Below, piece after piece: positions 1-13,515 of a DNA stretch of 41,646 nucleotides (position 1 is its first letter; each line of letters opens with the position of its first letter). Made by a program: the position numbers and the translations under genes. The stretch is taken from positions 160,979 through 202,624 of the forward strand of contig NW_003125887.1 in the NCBI RefSeq assembly GCF_000003605.2, given 5' to 3'. The notes beneath the pieces were generated by a model that had not been told where the DNA came from, ran no database searches, and saw only the letters and a program-made list of their open reading frames with translations. Source of the stretch: Saccoglossus kowalevskii (lineage: Eukaryota; Hemichordata; Enteropneusta; Harrimaniidae).

Positions 1-122
1 CAACCTGTCAAGTTAGACTAGACTTTCTTTTCGTTGAATGTCATACGATATTATGATGTAATGAGTCGTAGTAAATGCTATGCTAATATGCTAAACCCTA
101 GTTGTTGGCTCCTCTCTTGCAG

Positions 123-187
123 TTGAATGCAAGGCTGGTGCAATTGAAATATGGGAAGAGGCTAGACGAAATTGGTCAATTGCATAA
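123..187 (+). CDS. possible terminal exon of an upstream gene (partial)
   Basis: A strong 3' splice site precedes this stretch: a TGCTAAT branch-like sequence at 81-87, a pyrimidine run, and TTGCAG ending at 122. If the first two bases complete a codon, the exon reads on for 20 residues (begins ECKAGAIEIW) to a TAA at 185-187. If the phase is 0 it reads to a TAA at 219-221. A canonical AATAAA at 217-222 and a T/GT-rich tract follow at once, as expected of a last exon. I do not recognise the peptide. The rest of the gene would lie left of the window. It could also be a chance acceptor; the poly(A) context is the main support. Confidence 0.35.
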
Positions 188-216
188 AATTGCCGTTTTT
201 TTCCTGGCTCCATGTC

Positions 217-245
217 AATAAAAGTTTGTTTTTTTTAACTTTTTT
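217..245 (+). terminator. poly(A) signal and GU-rich downstream element
   Basis: AATAAA at 217-222 is followed by GTTTG and a T-rich run, the arrangement of a vertebrate-type cleavage and polyadenylation site. It would end the exon that starts at 123. Confidence 0.45.
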
Positions 246-3200
246 TGAGTAAGAATGTTGAACCTGTAGAATTGTTTTTTCTTGATTTATCCCACGTATT
301 TTTTCAATCCGAAACTCCCCCGACTTCTCCCCCAGATTACAAATAGGTTACCGCAAACAATGGGTAGATGGGTTAAAACAAACAGAGCATTATCATCTGA
401 ATTTGTTCCTGTTTGCATATATTTTGAATGTGATGAACGAGTCTTGTGTCATCGGGCTGGACGCAGAATAGATTGTCATTAATAGCAAACATAAATGGAA
501 CAATAATAATATTTGTCTATACGAGCAAATAATATAAAAACTCTCGCTATCCGGCGATTTGAGAGATGGTCAAGAATAACACTGTCAGAAACCTACATCC
601 CTGCAGCCTGACTACTGTACGCGAGGGGTGTAGCCGTGATATCCCGGGGCTTGTCAATTCAATAGACCATATCAAAATCTCAGACATACTAACGAAATCG
701 GAAATCGTGACATACTGTGCACTTTATTGGAAATTACTTTAATTAATAAATTTTAAAACATATACTATTCAATCATCATATTGTAATATATTATATCGTA
801 TTATATTGTTTTTACCGATGCACTATTTTGCAGACGGAGATTCGCATTTCGACACGTAACTCCATAAATTATCAATATGGCACCATGATAACAACCTAGG
901 CCAGCAAGCAATTACATTTCGTCTTCTGTTTTGTGTAACAATATGACATTGCGCCATAAATTTCCCGGCTCGTCTTTGTTAGAATCACTTCTACAGATTG
1001 TTCAAACTTCGGGTTATAAGGTCGTTAAATTGAGCTGGCATCGTTCAGTTGGTAGTTGTAAAAGCAACGAACCAGTTATCACAATTCCCATGGGAGTCGC
1101 GAGCTGAACAAGAAACAACAACAATAATATTACAAGAATTTTTGTATTTTTTGTGAAACTTACTTAAACACCAAATGCTATCCATTATCGTAAACAGACA
1201 ACAACAGACAACGTTATAAACATTAGCCATTAACATTCTTACCTTTTCAGAAAAACAGTGCCATTGTAAAATAAGTCACATTTTCAAGTTGTAATACAGA
1301 TTTTCAACTTTTTACTGTTTTGTTTTGTGATTTATTTCAAAATGAAACTCTTGATATGATTCTATATGATGTTTTTGTTCGCCAAATGGACCATTCATGG
1401 CGCGTATTCTCTATTGCCCAGCTGTTTGCTGCAAAAGTAACTTGTAGATTCTATGGTCAGAGGTGAAGTGAGTGACGGGCGAGGCACCGTTTCTCATTAG
1501 CGTCGCCCTACTGTTGAATGAACAGAGAATGATGATGATACACTTATTTAAACACGGTGTATGTCATCCTATTGTTTCTACTGTCTGTCTAAAATACAGA
1601 AAAGACGGTCTCGCCTTCAAAGATTTCGTTGAATTGTTTGCTCCCCAACGCGCCCACTCATCAAGCAAAAAGGAACAGACACAATAGCCGGCTATAACTC
1701 CAATATGCTAATTGCGGCTGGGTGCAGAGCGTGGGAAAGGTGGGCCGGTCCATCTCGATTCATTGCCGAGCGGAAGAAGGAATACAATTTGAATAGGTCT
1801 AAGTAAGAGCGCTGAACCATAGATAATGTTTCTTGTCGCTTGTTTTCCCCTTAGTCACTATTACCTATACCACTCTTGTTATGAGTGCAGGAGAGTGTGA
1901 AGGAATCTTTTCATTCAGGTGGTTTTTCTGTTTTATTTTAGAACAATGACGAAAACGAGTACTTGTGATGTGTCATTTCATGCTGGGCGTGTTATAAACG
2001 AGTAAATCCTATTGGATGAGATTGTAATTTGAAACGATGGCCCTCGCGTATCACACCCCTCGATACTTTAAAACACAGTAGCAGTTAACCACGCTAGAAC
2101 TATGGAACAATAATAAATAATCATATGGTACGGTTGGTATCGATCCTGGATTAAAATAGACTTATCATAAACCCCAGCAACATAGTTGTATTAATACTAG
2201 ATAGATATCACGCTATGGTACTATGTACCGATTGCTGTTAAATTTACAAAACAACAGTGGGTAATCTTGTGAAATTTTTTGAACCAATTCCATATAACAA
2301 TTTATGTGTATTTATATAATTCGCGATCGCGTAATAGTAGTAGTAGTATTAGTAGTAACCAATTGAATATTGAGAAATCGCATGACAACAAGATATAGAA
2401 ATACTAGTATTCCATAGTATGTTACAAACTTAATTATGAACAATTGGCCGAATATTAAGCACAATTTTCATCGATCGCATGTTTTAAAAGAAATAATTAA
2501 AGTAAGTATTGGTAACGATATGTATGTGTAGGCCAGGAGTTAACGATAAAACAATTTCGAAAAAATGGTCACCATTGCTAAACCATAGTCCCCTTACCCT
2601 TCTCCCTCCCATACTATTACTGAACATATAACTTAATATATAATATTAACTTAATAGCTTCAATATTAACATTTTGGTTGGAAGAAATTTTGAGTACTTT
2701 CAATTTCGAGTTGCATTTTACCTTAATTGAATTTGAAGGCGAAAACGAAACTAACTTGAGATGAGCATAGTTATTTGGTTATCTTATAACAAATTATAGC
2801 CAGAGTCGTGTAACTTTGAATGATGGCGAGATTCCCGTCAATTATACTTGTAACAACTCTGATACGGGCAATTCAATAGAATTTTTCACCAGAAATCTTA
2901 TTGTTATTTATAGCTCACTCTATCAGTTGTCCATTCTCAAAAGACAGATAATGAAGTGCCCACGCTTTCCACCCCTCCAGTAAATGGTACAATCCAACCA
3001 CATTATGCCAGAATACCCCACGAGGGTGTTAAATGCCAGTTTCCGTTCACCCATGAATTCCCTTGTGAGACAATTCATACAATTACCGAAGGTATTTTGT
3101 AGTATTTTACATACCCTCAAATAATAATAGAACAACTTTCTGGGACTGAGTCTTTTACTATTGCAAAGATTCCGGGCAGAGGAATATCAGGTAGCGCGGT

Positions 3201-3420
3201 CTTTTGTCTTTAGCAGAGGTAGCGGCACGAAATTTTGCATTCTGATCACCACCCATCGCGAGTGGTCGCGCATCCCCTCCCCCGTGCCGCCGCCACTGTT
3301 TAGGGACGGGTACAGTGAATTGAATGGGCGATGATGGATTGAAAAAGAAAATACACGTTTGCATCGTGTTCTGTTAAGCAAAATTATATTTTAAGTGGCG
3401 ACACTAGAAATCGGAATTGG
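246..3420. other. AT-rich intergenic DNA, no gene recognised
   Basis: Only short stop-bounded frames without known motifs are seen. There is a short AGT trinucleotide run at about 2336-2358. A GC-rich patch at about 3195-3310 resembles the repeat material at 14690-15670 but is too decayed to classify. Confidence 0.5.
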
Positions 3421-3732
3421 TATAAATCCGTGGCTGCCGCGCCGCCGCGTTGAGTGCAGACATTTGATTTGAGTCTGGAACGAGGTTGTTCTCATCCCGG
3501 CATCGGTGATCACTGGCATCTGTTTTTGTCTTTGGTAACCTAGCTTTATAATGTCATGTACACTCATACAGCTAGATAACCAAAGAGAAAACGAGAGCCA
3601 AAAATTCGGAATTCAAACATTGCTGGAATTCAAGAAAACAACCTGAAGTGTGAATCTGCATTCTCTGAGACCTACCCAGGGCCCCTCTCTTTCGTTCATC
3701 GAACAGAGACTACCAAAATGACCAATTCAGAG
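3421..3732 (+). promoter_or_regulatory. candidate core promoter and short first coding exon
   Basis: A TATAAAT at 3421-3427 lies upstream of a GC-rich stretch. At 3718 an ATG with A at -3 (ACCAAAATGA) opens a 15-nt coding stub, MTNSE, ending in a usable donor GAG|GTAACA at 3732/3733. This would be a TATA promoter with a long 5' UTR and a phase-0 first exon. I could not find a convincing second exon, so this is a weak inference from short motifs. Confidence 0.2.
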
Positions 3733-3734
3733 GT

Positions 3735-6700
3735 AACAATCTGGACTCCGCGCTTCACTGAAAACAAACAATCAAACATTACAATGCCACCGAGAGGCAC
3801 GAACTAAATAACCCCTGATGCAGAAACCATAAAATTAAAGTAATGATATTTAAAAAAAAAAAGTACAATTCGACTTCGAATATAGAATTCAGAATAGTGT
3901 TACGTTATCACATAGTGGAATTAAGCCTGGTCTGCAATTCGAGACCCTTATATAAATACACTGAATATACAACGTGAGGAACTCGATGTGATGCCAAATA
4001 CCTCCCAACACTGTGCGCGCTTGCAATGGAATGCCGTGTTGCCACTTTGAAGTGGGCAGGTCGTGACGTCACATATAGTGTTGAAGAGGTGTGTAATTAG
4101 TCACACTCCTACATGTAATGTAGTGTTGTATCATAAAGTGGTCATCTACGTAACGATCTGGAAAACCTTTTATTGTTCCAGGATCTGTCGTCGAAGTCCT
4201 CGTATCTGTTACATTTCGCTTCATTTCGTTGTTTCTTATAACAAGCTTTTTTTTTTATTTGTAGTACACGCCATGCACGTCTTGGCGAGTAGAAATGTCA
4301 CTGGCTGTGTGCAAAGCGTGCTTTAATAGTGACATTCGATATAAAGTGAGTGTGAAACAACGTACTACAAATGTAACGATAGACACTTCGATTGCGGTAT
4401 GCCAGTCCCAAAGGGTTTGTTCGTGATTTGTTCCAGGTTCAAAGGGACTCACCACACCTAACACCTGTGTACCCGTATACCACATATTTAAACGAATGTA
4501 TATTATTTGAATAGGGTCCATTTTAAAAGTTCCATGCTGCACTTGCACAATACCTTTTGCGACATAACGACACAGCGATGAAAATGATATGTTACCTACA
4601 GACAATAGAACACACAAACAAACAAACACCGTCACATAGTGTTTTATAGATTTTTCAATTAGTATAAGTGCAATTACGAGTAATAATGAAATAAAATTAA
4701 GTAATATTTACTCAATAGTTACGTAATTTGTATAAAAACCAATGTTATAATCTTATATACGTACCTCTTGCCCGATGGGAGGCCGATAGTAATCGTCAGG
4801 TAAAGACAAGATGGCGATGCATTTAGAACTTCCGTCCAATTAGAATTCGCTTGTAATTTCAACAGCGTACCCACGAGTAAATTCTGAAATTTTACACTGG
4901 AACACCTTGTTTGGACATGAAAAAACAGTCGATTTGTGTTTACCTGTGTTTGTTTGTCTTATCAAATTACCCCGTAGGATGGCGTGATCCCAAGTGGGGT
5001 CCTTGGCCAGCCTGCTCTAACACAAGTACCAGTGTGAAATGCATACGTCTTAAATACAAGCGGCGAAAGTGCCAGGTCATGACCTTCAGTGCAATACGTG
5101 GTCAGGATCTTTTCACCGGAGCCATTAGTTCCAGTAGATGTGGCCTAATTGGATATGCAACATCCCCGGTTAATGCCGGGAAATCGCCTCTAGTCACAGA
5201 CGCCCTAACAAATATATGCAGCATACCTTTACGTTGACGGGCGTCCTTCTCTTCAATGACGTCTTTGTGGTTAGTTTTTTTTTTTCAAAACCTCCTCTCT
5301 ATAATATGATTATAGTATTCTCGCCGATGTTTAAAATAAAAACATTTGATAAAACTAACTACTGAACTCTTTGAGTGTGAGTCAATGGTGCCCACTAGAC
5401 CCCTATTGTGCCGAGTATACCAGCGCAACGGAACGCCAAGCAAAAAATCCAAACCTCACCGAGGAAAATGCCGGGCATAGAACGAAGTGTTTGTCCTGCA
5501 AACTGCCTCCTTCAGTTAAGTTATCCAAGCGAGAAATGTATCCCTAATCCTTACACTGAAGTTCAAAAGGCTGTTCGCTTGCGTGGTCCTGTTCAACTCT
5601 CTTATTATACGAATTGTGACTATCCCTCGACGACGCACGACAAACGCCGGACGGTCAACTTTTGGAGTGTTTCAAACTTTATATTAAAGGAACTAAACGA
5701 AACACCACTATGCGTATTTACCCCCAAGTTGTGCTTAAAACGTGATGAGAGGCTCGATAGGAGTATGGGCGGAATTAGCCGTCAAATGGCTCAGAGTCTC
5801 GATGAATTGGTCGCCGGCACCACGTGATCAACATTATATCCAGCTGAGTGGGTCTTTTCAGTATCCCAACGTTACCTCTCTATTGAATTTTTGTTTTTAC
5901 TATTGTGGTGGCATTTCTACCACCTCTAGTAGAATGGTACTTATCAGTACTATTGTTGCCATGGAAATCGTTCTTTTTTTCCAGACTGAACCTTGCAGCA
6001 AAGGAAAACTTGTTTTCCACTCCGGGTGAGTTTGTATACATTACATCGGCGATATTTTCTTTAAAAAATGTCACAACAATCAGATGTAAGTAGTGCAAGG
6101 TTTTAGGTATGAATAATCTTTTTTATTCAAGAAAAACTACCATCAATGCTAGGGTGGTCAATTATGTAATTCAATAGTCGCGGTGTGCGTATAGGAAAGC
6201 CAACGCTGATGGAACTGGGTGTAATTAGTGTTGAAATTAGACAGCTTTCAAAGGTCTTATATAAATGGGCAGAGACGCCATCAAATCAATGGATGACGCC
6301 TCAATGGAAAACAATCAACACTAAAAAAAAATCTGCGATGGGGTCAGAGGGGTGAATTCTCGCGGGGATTCTGCGGCCAGCTATTAGAAACTGGTGTGGT
6401 CGGGACTCTTAATTGTTTAACAGCTAAACTGCACCCAGCAGAAATTAAGACGACGCCAGCGGTGAGGAGGGAGTGGAACATCGAATAATCTTTTGTTTTC
6501 ATATCCGCGCATGCGCAGGGAGTCTTAGATCATTTGTTTGAATTCTTGAAAGTTACCTGGTGTATTTTATTCCTCTCTGCGCCTTGTGCTACACGCTGCA
6601 ATGGGGCGCTAGGGAGGAAATATTAAATCATGTCAGTCCCTAAGAGACTATATGAAAAAATATTTTTTTCATACTGGCCTACAGACAACACCGCTTCTTT

Positions 6701-9700
6701 AAGTAGTGACTATAAAACACGAGAAGGATAACGAAAGTGATTCCGTTAAAATATAAACCATGCTATCTTTAGGTTAAATATTAAGGCGTGCCATTGTGTC
6801 ATTAAAGTCGATTGTGCAAAAAGACCCGGTTGTCAAACTACGAAGAGGTGCAATATATGTATCCAGGTCACGCACGTAGTCCAGAGCTAAATGACCCGGG
6901 ATTCGGAAAGATGTAGACACATACAAAGTCGATCCGTCAACAATCAAATCTCATTGACAATTTTAATAACTTTTTTTTAATATTAGCAAATCTTTATTTT
7001 TCTAGCATGGGAATACATGTAGACCGGCGTCCTTCAGCAAACTTAGGGAGATTAATGACTATACAGTACCATCGAAGCAACCAAATGACAGCACTACTTA
7101 CTGCCTACGAACACTTGATAGTATTGTAGCGATAATGAATATTGGCACGACACGACCGGTAAACCGAAAAATATATCACATCACTGACCTGCTTATGTAT
7201 CTGTGCGCAGTAGGTTGGAGAGTGTACTTTTAAAAGCATACCTCGATTATTCCATTCAATCAAATGGAGACCCCCTGTGCTTTATATGAATACATATACA
7301 ATAAAAAGAAAAGCAACATGTGGTAGAAATGGAGCAGAATCGGGGAAAAAAGCGTGTACACACACTGTGCTTTGTGTCATGTATGGATTTTTCGTGAAGG
7401 TTGTGTTTGTTAGCATGGAGAGGACCCCTTTTGAAAAAAAAAAGTTGATGGATTGTTCGAAAAGTTCTAAAGACCAAAGTGCAGTTTACAGTACGTGCTT
7501 GCCAAATGTGATGAGAGAAATCCCATGGCGCGAACTACAAAATGGCCACCCAGACGTCATATTTACAAACCATGTATGAAAATAACTTTCTATACGTCCC
7601 AATTCAAATATGGACAACATTGGTGAACCGGGACACGGTGGCATTGGTGAATCGGGACACGGTAGTGGCCCCGTGAGCTACTATGCGCTGGACGCTGGAC
7701 ACATTTTATCGACCCATTCATCTATAGTTAGGAGATCCTTTTGTAGATTGGCCTTGCAGGCCCCTTAATTATGTATAATTAAACACAAACTTACAATGGG
7801 TAGGCTTTTTAAATCCAGGACCCTTAAAATGACTGGTTATAAATTCCCATACATTGTGCTGCATCCAAACGTCGCGCGTCTACAACTGAACTAAAAACGG
7901 AATCAATCATATACCATTATATCATTTAAAAAAGGATAACTGGAAATCGACAATTGTGTCAAAGTTTATACTGACCCTCGTCGTCCGGCTTGGTATGTTG
8001 CGCCAGTCTCCAAATATCTGCCAATTAGAGTGAGTTACAAGTTCCACGATATACACGACGCTGGTGGATGGTCAGTTACATCTGGCATTCACATAATACA
8101 GGTCGTGTTGGACACATTTTGTAAATTTAAGACGACCAGGCTACGGTTAGCGTTACTCTGCTGGACGCATGGGAACTAGCGATTGAATGCCAGGAAACTT
8201 TACTGTTATACAAAAAAAAAAATTAAGTAGTCCCCGCGGTCAGCATGCGCAAATACAGTGTTTTTTTTGTCAATAGCTTCGAGTGTATGCTCCCCGATTG
8301 GTCGGTGAGTTCAATCAATGGCTTTCAGACACCCGGGCATATTTTTTGCCTCTCCCTAATTCACAAACATTCTTTGTAACCGAGGTCTTCATATGTAAAA
8401 CTCCACGCTTTGTACTACGAAGTGTGCATACTTAAGTGAAGACCGGCCAGGGTCCGTCGACATAGGGTGTAGCCGGTCATTCAATGGACACATATCATCC
8501 TATGCCGGGGTATACAGTTCACAATTTATGATATTAACACCAATGATTATACAAATCTATACATTTGTTATGTATTACTACAGACAATTGCGAAATGCGT
8601 GCACATTATAGAATGCTTTCCAGACAGTTGCATATTAGAATAAAATAGAGACTGTGTCGAAGTGTGGTGCATTGGACCAGGACGACATTAACATGTGGAA
8701 TTCTAAGCATTACGTAGTATCCTGGAAATTTAACGTCTATGGCGTTTCCCTGGCGAGCAGAATTCAAAAGCAACAACGCGATGGAAGCCAGACACCACGC
8801 GTATGGGTAACTTGGCGTAATCTCGCCCGATGACACTCACGGTGAATGCGTGAATATTGTAGTCACCGGGCTTTGAAATGACTAAAGATAAAAACAAATA
8901 CGTGTACTAAAACACAACAATTTCTCTGTTGAATACTTACCGGGAAGTATTGCCAGTCAACTTGCTCGCCAGGAGTCGCTGCCTTCGATGATAATGATTA
9001 TGTACCAATGTCATATGTATCATTAGTGTATGACCTTTGACCCCAGAAAACCCAGGTGAGGCCAGTGTCGACATGGCATTTTGGCAGCGTCTGAATTTGG
9101 CATCCAACCGTTTATTCTCAGGGTATCGGCTATTAGGGTGTAGGTCATTGAAATAAGTGTTTGCATAATGTTAAATTTAGAAAAAGCCGCCCGTCGTCCG
9201 AACATCCTACATCTTTACATACGACACATTGTGAATCAAATCTATTCACAGTATGCCATAGCCTTTCTGAATACTAAAATATAAAACTATGGATTCAATC
9301 CGTAACGATAGACATTTTTTGTCTTTTATAGCCATTCTTTGGAATTGTACTAACCTAATATTTGGATATGGATAGTTACTCCTGTGACTAGTACGGGCTA
9401 TGTATTTCTTTTTTTTAGATAATAACAGTTTCAAGTTTACGATAGCGTGACTAAGTCTTGGTATTAAACTTAGGTGAATTGTCTCCCTTGTCGCAATTCC
9501 CAGTTAACTTCCGCCGGCAATTGCGCCCTCTATGGAAATAATTCAGCTTGTTCCTTTTTTTTCAAGAACAATGGTGCAGAAGGTCATTAAAACCAATGTC
9601 AAGTTTATTTTTAGGTAAACGAGGGCATTCAGCATGGAATTCAAGATTAAAACGATAGTTTTAAGGTTATACAGATCCCCTCTTGCATTTCATCCCTCAG

Positions 9701-12155
9701 ACGTTCACTAATTAATAATGAAGTGATGGTTCTCTCATCGCAAACCCTAGCTGTCTCTTGTCAACTCTTTCCAAGATGTCGAATATGGTGAGTTTCGGAC
9801 AGTAAAAACATCCATGATACGGTTATGGTATCACTTTCGCATTTAGAATGCCAGGGCAAGGACGTACTTTGTACGTACGTTGTCCATAGCCAGGGATTGT
9901 TTTGGTGACATACTTGAGCAACCATGGCTTACGATACTAACACATTACCAGTACGCAATGCTTCCAGTGGCCGTTTGCAGATTCATTTGTGATTCACCGA
10001 CTTACGATTTATGGCCATGGTTTTAAACTTGAGGCCATTGCCGGCATTGGTATATAATCGTGTGGTGGCGTCTTGAGACTAGGATCAAAGCCCAATAGTA
10101 TCGTTGGCGGCGCTTCAACGTGATGCGCGCGCTTTTACCTATTGAGTATACATGTATTGTATTGGACAGGCGAAAATTGTTGGTTGTTGTTGCTATGACA
10201 GTCATACTTAGGTCGTTTAATCAACTTCGTGTTCACATGCAGCTGCAATTTTGATATGTATTTCATCAGTTCAATTCAGGAGAAATTTAAGGTAGATTAG
10301 TTAATATTAGATTTAGTCTACAGAAGCCAAATCACTGTTAACCTCGTGGTCAAGTAGATCTGTCTGGATCCATCGACAACATTTGTCCAGTACAATATTC
10401 CGCTGAACATTGAACATTCTGCCAATAAGATATGCTATAATATTATGTATACATATTGGTGTTCTTATGCTTATACGTTACATGTGTGCTGCCCTCAACG
10501 ATAAATGTCGCCTGAGTTCTGGCGGAACAGCCGTCTGTGGTACTCGCAAACTAAGAGAATATACAGTAACCCACCCCTCAACTTTTCAGTATTCTGTTGA
10601 ACTGGAAGTTCTTCAGGGTTATCACATAGAGGCATGGCCACTCCTTTCAGGATCATGTTTTCATACATGTTTTCTCTGATTCTATCTTTGGAAATATTTA
10701 AACATATTTATACATATTTATAAAATGAGGAACCATTGAATCGAAACTACGCGATGAGAACCGTTTGTGGCGAATCTTGTCTTCAAAATGCTACTTTGAC
10801 CTCTTATTTTTTTGTGCAAGGCGACAGTTCCGGGCATTGAATGTCACTGTTGTCTCTCTTGACTTTTTTTTGTATGTGCAAATTGCAAGTGCCAGTGCTG
10901 ACACATAGAGCATTTTTTGTCACAGAAGTCATATTCATATTTGGGACTACATGTCAGGGCTGTGTGGCCATCTCTCTATCAAATGGCAATTTAATGCGCT
11001 ATCCTAGCGTCAACCAAGTTCGGTTGAACACGAGCACCTGCGGACCTAAACTAGGTTTCCCCCAATGTCGCATTCGTTAGTGAATTAATCTGGGCCAGTG
11101 GAATTTCGACATCTTATTTTACATAACTTTTGATTTGATTTAGTACATTCACTCAGCACTGCTTCATTTTTTTTTACAAAATAAAGAACTTTCACTCTCA
11201 TTTTAGACAAAATATTGAATGTAGAAAAGTGCCTGATAGCTTACCGATACTCCACCCTCAACGATAAGCTCCAGATATACTGCATGCTAACTATATACTA
11301 GTAGTTATCTCGAGATCGTCACCGATATAAAGAACGCTAGTGATAACAATGCACAACACAACATGTTTAAACCGTTTGCACATTCGCAAACACCTGGCTA
11401 ATCCATTCCCACCTTTATCACCCAGAACCTAATCAGAAAGCTTAAAATTTAAATCAGTAGATTTATGCTGTAACTATCGAGAAGATTACAACTACATTAT
11501 AAAAATTGTTGTAGTTATTTGTACCAGCATTCTGTGGAATCGTCTTATACTAATTTAACATGTGGATATCAATACATCTCAAGTCTTTTGGCCAGTCTTG
11601 ATTTATTCAATAATAATAATAGTTTAAAGTTTACTCGACTAAGTCGAGATAACAAACCTGGGTGAACCTGGTATCTGCCTCTATTAATCTGATTTGGCTA
11701 ATTACCAGCCAACTTCCAGAAGGTTATGACCCCCAATCCTAGGACAGAATGCTAGAGCATGGACGTACTAGAGATTCCATGTCCAGGTGTTCTCCCCCGC
11801 TCCCCTCTATGCGTGCGCGTGGCCATTTTCAGATATGGTTATGTGCAATTCTAAACCTTGATCACTGGTACGGTCAAGATTCAACAAACTTACTGATTCT
11901 AACACAGTGACTATAGATATAAATTGACGCTTTACAATCAAAAACCTTGCACAGGTCAAGTAAGTATTTTCTTCACTAAGAAATATGTATTTATTCGATA
12001 GTTTATAGAACACAGGGATTCACCGTTGTTGGGTGATTTTTTTCTAAAGCCAAAATACCGGTTATTTAAAATGCTTCTATATAGTTTTTCAAATAATTTG
12101 AGATTGCTATTCCTCTGTAATTTGAAGCTGGATTTAGATCTTTACTTATGATTTG
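3735..12155. other. long intergenic stretch, no gene recognised
   Basis: Open frames here, such as 4911-5237 and 5408-5827, have no recognisable domain or consistent splice context, apart from one weak thrombospondin-like run treated in the findings. A 24-bp unit occurs twice in tandem at about 7619-7666. No RNA gene was recognised. The stretch is probably intergenic, or intron of a gene whose exons I cannot see. Confidence 0.45.
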
Positions 12156-12877
12156 GGACTACGAGGGGGTGATCAATAAGTTCTCGGCCTTCCTCATAAA
12201 ACGTTACATAAAACGTTTTTCCTACACGATTTTTCAACAGAGTCCCCTCTAAGTTCACTTTGTCCATCGATGTTCCAGTTTTTCTATTCCCTGCTGAAAG
12301 AAGGTTTCATCTTGACCCTTTAGATAGGCCTCAGCAGCTTGGATGACGTCATCATCAGTCTCAAAACAGTGACTACGCAAGTGGGGCTTCAGTTTAGTAA
12401 ACAGGTAGAAGCCGGACGGTGCCAGGTCAGGTGAGTAGGAAGTGTGAGGTTGCTACTGCCACTGTCACCTGTGCATTGTCCTTGAGCAACAGCACACCAG
12501 CTCAAAGCTTTCCTTTCCTTTTCTTCTTGATTGCTGCTCTTAACTGTCGCAGTTCTGAAGCATTGATTGTTTGACCCTTTTGCAAGTAATCAATCATGAT
12601 GACTCTTTTACTGTTCCAAAACACAGATGCCACCACTACCTTGCCGACTGATGTCACTGGCTTGAACTTCAAAGTGGTGAACCAGTGTCTCATCTTGGGT
12701 CACAAATCTTTTGAGGAAGTTGCCAGGATTTGACAGTAAATGGTCCAAAAGCGTCCTTGAAACTTCCAACCTGTTCAACTTCTGATGTGGAGTCAACATT
12801 CGGGGCACCCATCATGTAGACAGCTTGCTCATACCCAAGATGTTCGACAAAACATTTTGAACTGCACCATAACTAAT

Positions 12878-12919
12878 GTCCAGTCACAGTCCCTCTATAG
12901 AGGGACTGTGGTCCAGTCA
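12878..12919. mobile_element. 24-25-bp palindromic insertion with 8-9-bp target duplication
   Basis: A perfect 26-bp palindrome (12885-12910, half-site CACAGTCCCTCTA) is flanked by direct copies of GTCCAGTCA at 12878-12886 and 12911-12919. It lies inside the mariner pseudogene. Removing the palindrome and one repeat copy restores the transposase reading (LDISYGAVQN), so this is an insertion. It may be a TIR element reduced to its two ends. An 8-bp duplication with CAG termini would suit a hAT-type element, but the family cannot be assigned. Confidence 0.6.
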
Positions 12920-13019
12920 ATGTCTGATATGTCGGATAGTGACACATCTGTCATTCATTACCATGCAATGGATGGCCTCAACCTGATTGTCCGTGGTGGC
13001 ATATTTTGCCCCGCTTAAA

Positions 13020-13515
13020 GAGAGGAGGCAAGGGGGGTAGCTGGTACAGTTTTACGGGAAATAAAAAGGGCTTTTTGCAATTTACAAGGAAAAAAAATAC
13101 GTTTTTACAGTTTACAGTGTTAAAAAATGGAATATTGAATGATCTGAAGAGCTCTCCGACTCAAATTCTCCGCCATTACTGCGCCGTGTGTGTGCGTGTG
13201 CTCTTCATTCGGTTAGAGGGCCTTTTACGTCTTGACATTCAATTTTGTAGTGAATTGTGTTATGTAGTCGTTTTACAGATTTAAAAATGTAATTTCCCTG
13301 GATTATTCTTTACGATTTTTTTATTTGCATGTAAATTCTTGTACGTATCGAGAAAAATTACACATTTTTACAGTGTACGAAAAAAATATTTGATTGATTA
13401 CCTGTACGTCTAGCCTGTGATTACAGAATTACGGAATTTATTTTTTCAATTTACGTTGTACGAACAAAAAAATATTGCAATTACGTTGAACGAAAATAAC
13501 CCTTGCCCCCCTCTC
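13020..13515. mobile_element. 496-bp non-autonomous TIR element inside mariner
   Basis: The ends are inverted repeats: GAGAGGAGGCAAGGG on the left, and on the right CCCTTGCCCCCCTCTC, whose complement is GAGAGGGGGGCAAGGG. CTTAAA is duplicated on both sides (13014-13019 and 13516-13521). Joining the flanks restores the transposase reading WVANFKRGK, which proves insertion after mariner. The duplication contains TTAA, as with piggyBac-type elements. The interior has no coding capacity; it holds T/A-rich stretches with recurring TTTACAGTGTACGAAAAAAAT-like units. Confidence 0.8.

Noticed and set aside
3930-3950. tRNA B-box-like sequence (AATTCGAGACC)
   Set aside because: No A box at the right distance and no cloverleaf; no tRNA gene was recognised anywhere in the window.
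5408-5827. 139-codon plus-strand frame
   Set aside because: No recognisable domain, no good splice context or promoter, and composition like the surrounding intergenic DNA.
9776-9787. ATG followed by a strong donor (AATATG|GTGAGT), first-exon-like
   Set aside because: Only four codons, no promoter motif and no recognisable following exon. It is a likely chance match.
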